DNA of 64,000 bases from Bacillota bacterium (lineage in GTDB: Bacteria > Actinomycetota > Aquicultoria > Aquicultorales > Aquicultoraceae), in assembly GCA_023511485.1 (NCBI GenBank), contig JAIMBH010000001.1:1-64000 (forward strand), in the 5' to 3' direction. Below the pieces are notes generated by a model that was not told where the DNA came from, searched no databases, and saw only the letters and a program-made list of their open reading frames with translations. This document shows positions 27,790 through 34,934 of this stretch, in pieces. The position numbers and the translations under genes are program-made. Within the stretch, counting starts at the first letter, position 1. Each line of letters starts with the position of its first letter.

Positions 27790-28314
27790 ATGAGGTGGAT
27801 TTTGCCAACCGCAATAATCCTAATAATAGTGGGGCTAGTCGGACTTTTTATAGTCAACTACTATATGTTTACACCAGCCCAGCCAGGCACTATCCGGGTA
27901 CCTGTACGCGGACCTGGCACACCATTTCCTTCGGGAAGCTTTAGAAGCAACGGCGAGCAGATATTTTTTACTGGCACCAGCTCTAGAGATACTATAACAA
28001 CCACAGGCGGGCCATTTTGGTTTCAGATGCATGGCGGGGGCTGCGCCACCTGCCACGGCCCGGATGGTCGCGGTGGTAGGGTTGTAATGATGGGTACTTT
28101 TGAGGCACCTAACATTACATACAAAGTTCTTACCGGCAAAGCCCCTGGCCTGGAAGAAGGACATAAACCTTTTACAGATAACCTCATTAAGCGTGCTATC
28201 ACGCGGGGTATCGATTCGGAGGGAAACAGGTTAAGCTTGAATATGCCCCGCTGGCATATGTCTGATCAAGACCTAAACGACGTAATCAACTATCTAAAAA
28301 CATTGGAGCCTTAA
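27790..28314 (+). CDS. Membrane-anchored monoheme c-type cytochrome
   Basis: A 174-residue cytochrome c with an N-terminal transmembrane anchor (about 4-26), a Pro/Gly-rich linker and one heme motif, CATCH (about residues 82-86), followed by GPDGRGG. The likely distal methionine is in LNMPRWHM (about 155), and the tail helix NDVINYLKTLEP is typical of class I cytochromes. It would carry electrons on the outer face of the membrane. ATG 27790 lies behind AAGGAG. The next gene, the TGA-containing SHOCT protein, starts 15 bases after its stop with its own strong ribosome binding site, so the two form an operon. Confidence 0.9.
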   Translation: MRWILPTAIILIIVGLVGLFIVNYYMFTPAQPGTIRVPVRGPGTPFPSGSFRSNGEQIFFTGTSSRDTITTTGGPFWFQMHGGGCATCHGPDGRGGRVVMMGTFEAPNITYKVLTGKAPGLEEGHKPFTDNLIKRAITRGIDSEGNRLSLNMPRWHMSDQDLNDVINYLKTLEP

Positions 28315-28329
28315 GAGGAGGAGTCAGTT

Positions 28330-28599
28330 ATGCCATGCCCATTTTGACCCGGTGGAGGATTTGGCTTTGGAGGAGGCCTGGGATTTATAATCAGCCTAAT
28401 TTTTACTTTAATATTGTTAGCTGGGCTCGGATTTTTGATCTGGTGGATAGTAAGGCAAGCAAGTGCAGGAAGGTATGGTGCTCCTGGCGGGCCACCGCCT
28501 ACAAGCCGTGCCCTTGAAATCTTAAACGAAAGATATGTTAAAGGCGAGATTAGTAAAGAAGAATACGAGGAGAAAAAACGTGAATTAACAGCAGGTTAA
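28330..28599 (+). CDS. Small SHOCT membrane protein with TGA at codon 6 (candidate selenoprotein)
   Basis: A very strong site, GAGGAGG, lies eight to nine bases before ATG 28330. The frame reads M-P-C-P-F, then TGA (28345-28347), then PGGGFGFGGGLGF and continues open to TAA at 28597-28599: 89 residues in all. After a Gly/Phe-rich start come one transmembrane helix (about 18-42, ending LIWWIVRQ) and a C-terminal SHOCT domain (ALEILNERYVKGEISKEEYE, about 66-85). No ATG, GTG or TTG after the TGA has a comparable ribosome binding site, and an internal start would cut into the helix. Read as selenocysteine, the motif is C-P-F-U, a CxxU redox pair next to the membrane. Trp decoding cannot be excluded from this gene alone. 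It lies in an operon with the cytochrome c gene. Confidence 0.72.
28363..28378 (+). promoter_or_regulatory. SECIS-like hairpin after the SHOCT-gene TGA
   Basis: GGCTTT (28363-28368) pairs with GAGGCC (28373-28378), six pairs including two G-U, around the loop GGAG. The loop starts 21 nt after the TGA and begins with G, within the bacterial SECIS rules. Two wobble pairs make it weaker than the mtnA hairpin. Confidence 0.4.
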
Positions 28600-28623
28600 T
28601 TAAGAAGGAACGGCCCCCTGAAG

Positions 28624-28641
28624 CTTGCGAGTTTTCGCAAG
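28624..28641. other. Short hairpin downstream of the SHOCT gene
   Basis: CTTGCGA (28624-28630) pairs with TCGCAAG (28635-28641) around GTTT. There is no T-run, so termination is uncertain. The convergent HD-domain gene ends at 28763. Confidence 0.35.
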
Positions 28642-28762
28642 AACTTGTAAGTTGGACCGGTTTGGAGCGTTGTTTTGCTGTTTAGCTTTTTCAGGGATAT
28701 CAGGCGCGTCCTTATCCTCTCCAACGCTAGGCTTAAGAACTCCGACTTAAACCTAGCAAGAT

Positions 28763-30007
28763 TTAGCTGACATACTCCATAAGTTTGCCCTGCTTGCGAA
28801 GTACATTAATTAACGCCCTTATGACCTTAGGGTCAAATTTCATACCCTGGTCTTTTTTCATCCGACTTATAGCCTGGTACGATGTTAGCTTTTCTTCAAA
28901 GGCATCCCCTCTTGTAAGCTTGTCGAAACAGCTTGCAGCGTTAATGATGCGTGCACCAATTGGAATATCCTCAGGCGATTTTGCGCGATCGATTGGAAAG
29001 TGATGCTTTCGAACCATATCTGCCGCGTCTTTTAGGAAATCTACCTGCTCCATAACCTCAGCACCCATTATGGCATGGGGAGCTTCCCCGCTTTGGGAGC
29101 TCGTCTGTTCAAGCAGCTGATCAAGGGAGTCCTCATCAACGCCAAGCAGCCCGATATCGTGAAGCAGTGCAGCATAACCGATTAGCTCTAATTCGCGACC
29201 GTGTATCCCTATCTCTTTAGCAATATCCACTGAGTAATTAGCAACCCTTCGCCCATGGCCATGGCGGCTTGGATTTTGAGCTTCAATTGCATTAGCCAGT
29301 GCCTCGATAGTCTTTCGGTAAACATTTCTGATGTCCAGAAAAGACTTAAAAGATAGCCTCGCTACCGATAGCGGAAGAAAAAATACTATAAGACTCCAGT
29401 AACCCATTCCCCTATACATAAGGGCAAGCAGCATGCCGATAGATGAAAGCGAGAGATATATTGGACCTAGAAACCGGATAGCGGATACAAAACCTGGGAT
29501 ATAAGGAGTCCCCCTTCTAAAAGCAATAGTTAGCTGATCTAAACCAAGATCGATTAAAATATAAACTCCGCACGCTATTAAAAGGGACAAAAGTCCGTAG
29601 AACGGTTCAATCTTTCCAGGCCTTCCGCCAACGTAGTAAAAAACATACGTTGAAGCGAAAGTCGCATTAATCTTAAGCGATAGCGGAAAGGCATTTCGGG
29701 CTAAAGCAATTTTAAATTGCTTTATGATAGCTGAAGCAATTATGCCTATTAGAATAATGACCAGAGTATCAGAAATTGGAAAGAGAATAATGCTTGCGAT
29801 GATAACTGCCGTGTCAATGTGAAGCTTTCCGCCTTGGGGCAACTGGATATCGAGAAGCCTACTGCCCGCTAAAGCAGCAGCAAAAAGAAGCACGGGAAGG
29901 ATATGCCCTGCCGAAAACCTCGGCAAGAAATAAACAAGTATTGCAAGCCCCGAGAGCATAGATAACGCCTGCAATAATATGAGTTTATACGGAATCTTCA
30001 ATCGCAA
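28763..30007 (-). CDS. Membrane HD-domain signalling protein (degenerate HD-GYP)
   Basis: A 414-residue protein with about six to eight N-terminal transmembrane segments (1-220) resembling the sensor part of the preceding gene, and a C-terminal HD phosphohydrolase domain. The HD pair is in AALLHDIGLLG, after RRVANYSVDIAKEIG. The region that in HD-GYP c-di-GMP phosphodiesterases reads HHERxDGxGYP is here HHFPIDRAKSPEDIP, so the GYP loop is lost and catalysis is doubtful. TTG 30007 starts it, overlapping the preceding gene by 23 bases, with GAGGAG upstream. The pair looks like a tandem duplication with one diverged copy. Confidence 0.8.
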   Translation of the reverse strand: MRLKIPYKLILLQALSMLSGLAILVYFLPRFSAGHILPVLLFAAALAGSRLLDIQLPQGGKLHIDTAVIIASIILFPISDTLVIILIGIIASAIIKQFKIALARNAFPLSLKINATFASTYVFYYVGGRPGKIEPFYGLLSLLIACGVYILIDLGLDQLTIAFRRGTPYIPGFVSAIRFLGPIYLSLSSIGMLLALMYRGMGYWSLIVFFLPLSVARLSFKSFLDIRNVYRKTIEALANAIEAQNPSRHGHGRRVANYSVDIAKEIGIHGRELELIGYAALLHDIGLLGVDEDSLDQLLEQTSSQSGEAPHAIMGAEVMEQVDFLKDAADMVRKHHFPIDRAKSPEDIPIGARIINAASCFDKLTRGDAFEEKLTSYQAISRMKKDQGMKFDPKVIRALINVLRKQGKLMEYVS

Positions 30008-31289
30008 TTTTTAACTGCAACTCCTCTATCTCATAGTCCTTGTCTTCAAGCGATATACCTGAGGCTTTTATAAAAGCCTCGACAACCCTTGGGTCAAACT
30101 GGCTACCGCTACAGGCAACAAGCTCTGCAGCTGCTTCTTTAGCGCTTAAAGCCGGTCGGTAAGAGCGAGTCGATGTCATAGCGTCGTAGCTATCGGCAAC
30201 GGTCATTATCCGAGCAAGAAGCGGTATCCTGTCTCCCGATAACCCTTCAGCATAGCCAGTACCGTTTAGCCGTTCGTGGTGATAGTAAACTGCAGGGACC
30301 GCTGATTTTAAGAAATCGATATCTCCTATTATCTCAGCCCCTATTCCAGGATGTGCCTGGATACGCTTAAACTCATCATTGGTAAGCCTCCCTGGCTTGT
30401 TCAGTATCCTGCGGGCAATACCAACTTTACCTATATCATGGAGAAGTGCGGCATAGCGAAGTGTTTCAATCTTATCGTCCGGGAGCTTCAGCTCTCTAGC
30501 CATCATCTCGGCATACCTGGCAACTCTTTCGGAATGACCTCGCGTATAAGGATCTTTTGCCTCAAGCGCCTGGACGAGCGCACTTACTGTATCGACATAA
30601 GCGCTTTTTAGGTTCATATAAACCTGAAAAGTCTGGCGGGCGATGAGAAGCGGAATGATAAGAAGAATTATGCTTGCCGGTCCGGATGTCACATATATTT
30701 GAGCAAGAATAAGGCCGAGGATACCGAGCGCATAGTAATTTGGGATCAGCCACTGGAAATTGTACCGCCAGGTATTGATAACCGACTCGTTATAGAGTAA
30801 CGCCACCGCCAGAGCGATCAGGGCGGTATTTATGATGAAAAAAACGGTTGATGAGACAACTACCGGAAGGATAATAAACGGAAAATCAGATGCTGCAATG
30901 CTGCCGGTAGAGCCACCGAAAAGCATATAGGCATACCCCGCCGCAAAAGCGGATATGATGTAGTTGCAAGCGCTAAAGACCATCTTATACCAGGGTATCT
31001 TGTTTCTTATATCACTTATATTAACAACAGTAATTAAGCTTGCTATCGTGGCGACCCACGGCCCAAACATAAGAATTGTTGCAAATATTATCGAGAAGCT
31101 AACTGAGATAGAGGCCTTTTTAGGCAGCCCAATCGTAAACGAGTCGGCGATAAATATAAGCAGCGCAAAAAAAGCGACCTCAGTCCAGGGTACTTCTGGT
31201 TTCATGATCAGACTCACAACCAGAATCACTATCGCCGCTACATAAAGGCTATAAAAAAGTGCTCTTGCTCTTGTCGGGACATCTTTCAC
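29985..31289 (-). CDS. Membrane HD-GYP domain phosphodiesterase
   Basis: A 434-residue protein with about seven transmembrane helices (10-215) followed by an HD-GYP domain: HSERVARYAEMMARELKL, HD in AALLHDIGKVGI, the HHERLNGTGYAEGL loop (GYA in place of GYP), and ADSYDAMTSTRSYRPAL. Most metal ligands are present, so it may hydrolyse c-di-GMP or a related cyclic dinucleotide in response to a membrane signal. It overlaps the next HD gene by 23 bases, implying coupled translation. No GGDEF cyclase is seen in the window. The start codon at 31289 and the first residues, MKDVPTRARAL, fit a cytoplasmic N-terminus. Confidence 0.88.
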   Translation of the reverse strand: MKDVPTRARALFYSLYVAAIVILVVSLIMKPEVPWTEVAFFALLIFIADSFTIGLPKKASISVSFSIIFATILMFGPWVATIASLITVVNISDIRNKIPWYKMVFSACNYIISAFAAGYAYMLFGGSTGSIAASDFPFIILPVVVSSTVFFIINTALIALAVALLYNESVINTWRYNFQWLIPNYYALGILGLILAQIYVTSGPASIILLIIPLLIARQTFQVYMNLKSAYVDTVSALVQALEAKDPYTRGHSERVARYAEMMARELKLPDDKIETLRYAALLHDIGKVGIARRILNKPGRLTNDEFKRIQAHPGIGAEIIGDIDFLKSAVPAVYYHHERLNGTGYAEGLSGDRIPLLARIMTVADSYDAMTSTRSYRPALSAKEAAAELVACSGSQFDPRVVEAFIKASGISLEDKDYEIEELQLKIAIEDSV

Positions 31290-31349
31290 GACTTCAGGTG
31301 CTTTTGTATTATCTTTATTACTTGCTAGATAATTGCGGTTGCAAACTCA

Positions 31350-31384
31350 CCGCATTTTCTAAATCTTAGATTTAGAAAATGCGG
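31350..31384 (-). terminator. Long hairpin after the small peptide gene
   Basis: CCGCATTTTCTAAATC (31350-31365) pairs perfectly with its complement (31369-31384) around a three-base loop. It sits between the tiny minus-strand frame at 31404-31484 and the HD-GYP gene, so it may end the small transcript or attenuate read-through. Confidence 0.6.
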
Positions 31385-31403
31385 ACCGACACCAAAAATC
31401 AAA

Positions 31404-31484
31404 TTATCCTAACCGACCACCGGCGCCGCCGGCGAGTATTAGGCTTGCGAGGGCGGCAAGAGTCATTAAAATACGAGCCTTCAC
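31404..31484 (-). CDS. Candidate 26-residue hydrophobic small protein
   Basis: GTG 31482-31484 is preceded by GAGGAGG at a good distance. The frame encodes a basic start (MKARILM) followed by a hydrophobic run (TLAALASLILAGG) and a Gly/Arg tail, ending in TAA. A strong hairpin follows 20 bases later. Ribosome binding site, hydrophobic segment and hairpin make a coherent tiny gene, either a small membrane peptide or a leader for the HD-GYP operon. No family is recognised, and a frame this short could be chance. Confidence 0.42.
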   Translation of the reverse strand: MKARILMTLAALASLILAGGAGGRLG

Positions 31485-31618
31485 TTAAAGACCTCCTCTT
31501 TGGGTTTTCTCTCTACCTCCGCTAATTATTAGAGAGATCACTACCGCTCCGCTAGTTTAAGTTAAAATTGTTGAGTCAGTTTAAGTCCAAAATATTTGAT
31601 GTCGGTCCAATACTCAGC

Positions 31619-32266
31619 TTATGCGGTTATCAAAATACCTAATCGCCTGTTTACAGCATCTAGAACCGCTTTTACTATTGTCTCGCGCTGGTCACCCTTT
31701 ACAAAGGCACAACCTATGACCGTCTCCTCTTCGCTTATGCTTAGTATAGCAATTGATACGATAACTGCCATATCCCTGCCTAAACTAATAGCGGTGATAT
31801 CCTCAAGTGAGAGGCAATAGGAATCTGGAATTAACTGTTCCACGGCTTTGATGGTAGCAAGAGCTACCAATCTTAGACGCCCTACCCTTGACGCAGGTCC
31901 TAATTCAACTCCCTCATACTTATTGCTGCCATACTCAAGAGTTACTGTAACCTGCGCCTTCTGGCCAAAAATCTCGTGTTTAACCGATGTAAGCTTTGGC
32001 CTTGAACTTGCTATCCTCGCATCCTGGGTATTTATCAAGGCAATACTTATCTTGCGGTGATTGACCGGAAGGCCGTACTTTGCCATTAAAACCGATTCGA
32101 TATCGCGTGCTAATTGTTTCGGGCCCCTTGAAGAATCGGCTAGGATATGAATTTCTTCGATATTTTGTTCGGAATCTACGACTATTCGAGCTGCCTCAAC
32201 TGCATCGATCTGACACAACGAGTTCTCAATCTCATCGAGCGAAAACTTCTCGACCATAGGACTCAT
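31619..32266 (-). CDS. Conserved-looking hypothetical protein
   Basis: A 215-residue soluble protein that I do not recognise. The N-terminal half (residues 10-75) has an alternating alpha/beta pattern (VEAARIVVDSEQNIEEIHIL, then LARDIESVLMAKYGL) like a small ACT- or ferredoxin-like fold. The C-terminal half (105-210) is a second alpha/beta unit (RVGRLRLVALATIKAVEQLI, then VIGCAFVKGDQRETIVKAVL). There is no signal peptide, membrane segment or obvious catalytic motif. ATG 32266 follows AAAGGA. Composition and codon use look like neighbouring genes, so it is very likely real. Confidence 0.6.
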   Translation of the reverse strand: MSPMVEKFSLDEIENSLCQIDAVEAARIVVDSEQNIEEIHILADSSRGPKQLARDIESVLMAKYGLPVNHRKISIALINTQDARIASSRPKLTSVKHEIFGQKAQVTVTLEYGSNKYEGVELGPASRVGRLRLVALATIKAVEQLIPDSYCLSLEDITAISLGRDMAVIVSIAILSISEEETVIGCAFVKGDQRETIVKAVLDAVNRRLGILITA

Positions 32267-32391
32267 GGTATATCCTTTGCAACTAAGTTCTTACTTGCTA
32301 AAAAAGTAAAAGCCCTACATACACTGCAACAACTGTTTTATCCGGCGGTCACATGGTTTATCAAGTGAGACATCTCACCATTCGAAATTCG

Positions 32392-32952
32392 TTAGGCCTT
32401 CCCGTGTATGGGTTCGATCAATCCATAGTTATGATCTTTTCTCTTGTATACGACATTAATTTCTTCAGTCTCCGCGTTGGTAAAAACAAAGAAGTCGTGT
32501 CCCAGCAGCTCCATCTGCATGGTGGCTTCTTCTGGGACCATCGGTTTGACCGCAACTTGTTTTACTTTGACGATTCTAGGCCCTCTTTCCTCCGCTTCGC
32601 CTTCCTCAATTTTTGCTTTTGCAATCTCGCCTAAACCTGGAGCGCTCTTCGACGACTTATACGTCTTGTTCTTATACCGTTTTACTTGCCTTTCAAGCTT
32701 GTCCACAACCATATCTATAGACGCATACATATCACCGGAAGATTCTTTTGCTCTGAGGATAGGCCCCTTTGGGAAAACAGTTACCTCAACGGTCTTAGAA
32801 TTTACAATGCTGGGGTTTTTCTCATCGGTGAATTCGATCTCTATTTTCTGTATCTGGTCAAAGTATTTAGTTATCCTTCCTATTTTATCTTCTGCGTATG
32901 CGCGAAGCGCATCTGTGACATTTATGTGCCTGCCTTTAATGATGATTTCCAT
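32392..32952 (-). CDS. hpf: Ribosome hibernation promoting factor, long form
   Basis: A 186-residue long-form HPF. Residues 1-100 form the ribosome-binding HPF/RaiA domain (MEIIIKGRHINVTDALRAYAEDK, with SGDMYASIDMVVDKLERQVKRYKNK). A variable linker (100-128) is followed by the dimerisation domain (about 130-186, KPMVPEEATMQMELLGHDFFVF). It pairs 70S ribosomes into inactive 100S particles in slow growth. ATG 32952 sits behind GGGTGG. It lies 1.3 kb from the comFC gene and the raiA-like RNA, and that RNA class is named for its association with this gene family. Confidence 0.95.
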   Translation of the reverse strand: MEIIIKGRHINVTDALRAYAEDKIGRITKYFDQIQKIEIEFTDEKNPSIVNSKTVEVTVFPKGPILRAKESSGDMYASIDMVVDKLERQVKRYKNKTYKSSKSAPGLGEIAKAKIEEGEAEERGPRIVKVKQVAVKPMVPEEATMQMELLGHDFFVFTNAETEEINVVYKRKDHNYGLIEPIHGKA

Positions 32953-33153
32953 ATTGCCACCCCCATCGGCGATCTTTGATTATCTCTATACCGATTATCT
33001 CTATATAAACCATCGGCTATATTTGAGGAGTAAATGACATAAACGGCTCGGTAATTAGATTTTTCCCGTTTATACTAATAGTTTACCTTAAAACGGAATC
33101 AATAGAAATTCAAAGCGATATGAGAGCCCTCCGTAGAAAGGCCTGGCTAAAAC

Positions 33154-33222
33154 TTGCTTGGTTTATCCTCCCAGGTTAACCTGGTTTATTGGCAAGGCTA
33201 CCTATTATTATAAACCAAGCAA
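33154..33222. repeat. Nested inverted repeats between cspA and hpf
   Basis: Outer arms TTGCTTGGTTTAT (33154-33166) and ATAAACCAAGCAA (33210-33222) are perfect complements. Inside lies the 14-bp palindrome CCAGGTTAACCTGG (33171-33184). On the minus strand this would fold in the transcript upstream of hpf, downstream of the cspA terminator. It may be a 5'-leader structure, a second terminator or a protein site. Confidence 0.45.
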
Positions 33223-33248
33223 TAAAAAATAACACCGCTAAATGGAAA

Positions 33249-33274
33249 ACCCCATGCATAAAAACACATGGGGT
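33249..33274 (-). terminator. Terminator of the cold-shock gene
   Basis: ACCCCATG (33249-33256) pairs with CATGGGGT (33267-33274) around a ten-base loop and is followed on the minus strand by TTTTCC. It lies 28 bases after the cspA stop codon. Confidence 0.75.
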
Positions 33275-33301
33275 GTTGTTGGTCTTGGTTCTTATTTGCC
33301 C

Positions 33302-33505
33302 CTAAACCATTTTCTGCACATTTGCAGCCTGAGGACCGCGTTCACCCTGTACGATTTCAAACATCACTTTTTGCCCTTCGCTAAGGGTTCTAAAGCCGTC
33401 CTCAGCGATTGCAGAAAAGTGCACGAATACGTCATCTCCACTTTCTTGCTCGATGAATCCGTAGCCTTTTTCCGCGCTAAACCATTTGACCGTTCCCTGA
33501 AGCAC
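33302..33505 (-). CDS. cspA: Cold-shock protein, CspA family
   Basis: A single S1-like OB-fold RNA chaperone of 67 residues. Both RNA-binding motifs are present: KGYGFIEQ (RNP1) and VFVHFSAI (RNP2), after the standard [11 protein letters not shown] opening. Of two in-frame GTG codons, 33505 has AGGAGG five bases upstream, while 33511 overlaps that site, so the shorter form is chosen. It melts structured mRNA in cold or stress. It has its own terminator. Confidence 0.93.
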   Translation of the reverse strand: MLQGTVKWFSAEKGYGFIEQESGDDVFVHFSAIAEDGFRTLSEGQKVMFEIVQGERGPQAANVQKMV

Positions 33506-33889
33506 GTGCACCTCCTAAAACATGCAACCAACAACTGAAGCCAAGCACTCCATGTGGTTTGTCAAATAACCAACATGATAGTGCCTCTAGTTTATACATA
33601 TCATTAGACCGATTTATTGACCAGGTAAATATTGTCATATTGTTAAGTTATTCCATAACTAGCCAGGCCGTCTTGAACCAGTTTTAACATGTAAAACACC
33701 TCGTAAATGGCATAAGAGATAATTTACCGCTGTGAAAAATTATTTGGTAATAATTTTTTGCCCAAAGTTAATACATTTGTATTGTAAGACAACATTCGAA
33801 GGATGATAATGATTGTCAATAAAATAGTTAATCGTATCGGCAGGCATCTATTACTTACCCGCCATACAATTAATAAGGAAATGGCGCTT
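33506..33889. other. Divergent intergenic region, cspA / comFC
   Basis: About 380 bases upstream of both genes, expected to hold the cold-shock leader and promoters. A TTGACA-like box reads leftward near 33552-33560 without a clear -10 partner. No other gene is supported; the open codons between 33803 and 33889 are only an upstream extension of comFC without a suitable ribosome binding site. Confidence 0.35.
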
Positions 33890-34576
33890 ATGCTAAAGAG
33901 CATCCTTGATTTACTGTTTCCTCCAAGATGTAGAATTTGCAAAAAGGTAGCTTCTGATCCCATATGCGAAAGTTGCGCCGGAAGCTTTATGAGAATTGCT
34001 GGCAATCTTTGCACTAAATGCGGAAAGCCCTGTCTAAGAGAAGTAAGCATGTGCCGGGATTGTTCTGGTAAAACGCTCTACTTTACCTGCGCCCGTTCGG
34101 GTGGAAGTTATGCTGGAGCACTAAAAGATGCGATTCGCCATCTTAAGTACAAAAACGGCAAGAAGCTTGCCCCACACCTGGCCCGGTTTGCCTCTAAAGC
34201 AGCAGCCGAGTTCATCGATGATATCAGTGCAATCGCTTTTGTACCGCTGACTGCACAAAAAGAGGCAAAGCGTGGTTATAACCAATCGCACCTGATAGCG
34301 CAAGAGCTTGCAGCTATTTATAATAAACCGCTATACAGAGGGTTAATAAAAATTAAAAATACCCCTGATCAAAATAAACTTGGTCTTATTGAGAGGTCAA
34401 AAAATGTCAAGGGGGCTTTCGAGCTCAATTTACCTATAAAAGGTAAAATACTTCTGGTCGATGACGTATATACCACAGGAAGCACTGTAAACGAATGCGC
34501 ACAGCAGCTTATAAAAGGCGGTGCGGAAGAGGTGTTCGTGTTAACTGTAGCAAGGACACCACTCGGTGGGACATAG
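33890..34576 (+). CDS. comFC: ComF family phosphoribosyltransferase-like protein
   Basis: A 228-residue ComFC-type protein. Residues 10-50 form a zinc finger with paired cysteines (CRICKK, CESC, CTKCGKPC, CRDC). Residues 55-225 are a type I PRTase fold with the PRPP loop VDDVYTTGSTVNECAQQL and a substrate region VPLTAQKEAKRGYNQSH. It is linked to DNA uptake in competent bacteria and found widely in others. ATG 33890 is preferred to the far longer frame from 33803 because AAGGAA lies nine bases upstream and the protein then begins MLKSILDLLFPPRC, as in the family. It is followed after 49 bases by a structured RNA. Confidence 0.9.
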   Translation: MLKSILDLLFPPRCRICKKVASDPICESCAGSFMRIAGNLCTKCGKPCLREVSMCRDCSGKTLYFTCARSGGSYAGALKDAIRHLKYKNGKKLAPHLARFASKAAAEFIDDISAIAFVPLTAQKEAKRGYNQSHLIAQELAAIYNKPLYRGLIKIKNTPDQNKLGLIERSKNVKGAFELNLPIKGKILLVDDVYTTGSTVNECAQQLIKGGAEEVFVLTVARTPLGGT

Positions 34577-34625
34577 CTTGACTACCCTGTTGTTATATTG
34601 CGAAATTGCAGGTACAATTTATTTC

Positions 34626-34841
34626 GAGGCTTCTGTTTAGGTCTGTGGTTGCCCCGGTATTTTCGGTTTTACCGGATGTGCCGGGTAGTCCAAGCTAGAC
34701 GCAGGCGAAAGGATCCACGTAAGGCACGCGCCTCAGAATCTTTAAATGCGCAGGCTGAGCATGGTGCGTCTTAGGGGTAAGACCTGCCGTTCCAGTAGAA
34801 CGAGAGGGGTTGCAGTGGCTTAAAAAGAGCTGCGAAGCCTC
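34626..34841 (+). ncRNA. raiA-like structured RNA downstream of comFC
   Basis: A 216-base stretch without a coding frame folds into a closed structure. GAGGCTTC (34626-34633) pairs with GAAGCCTC (34834-34841) as closing stem. AGGTCT (34639-34644) pairs with AGACCT (34780-34785). CCGGTA (34654-34659) pairs with TACCGG (34670-34675). CGTTC (34788-34792) pairs with GAACG (34798-34802). Length near 210 bases, G+C above its surroundings, A-rich joints such as GGCGAAAGGATC, and position just after comFC with hpf nearby all fit the raiA RNA motif of Firmicutes and Actinomycetota. I recognise it by context and architecture, not by a model search. Confidence 0.65.
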
Positions 34842-34934
34842 CAGCAGGCGAGTGTGGGGTCAAAGACCAGGTCAGCTAAACAGGAGCCCTCTTTATTGTG
34901 GATTTAGAAAGTGGATTGCCTCTAAGTTTACCGT

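Noticed and set aside
28414-28599. SHOCT protein starting after the TGA
   Set aside because: The internal ATG lies in the middle of the transmembrane helix and has no ribosome binding site, while the upstream ATG has a very strong one.
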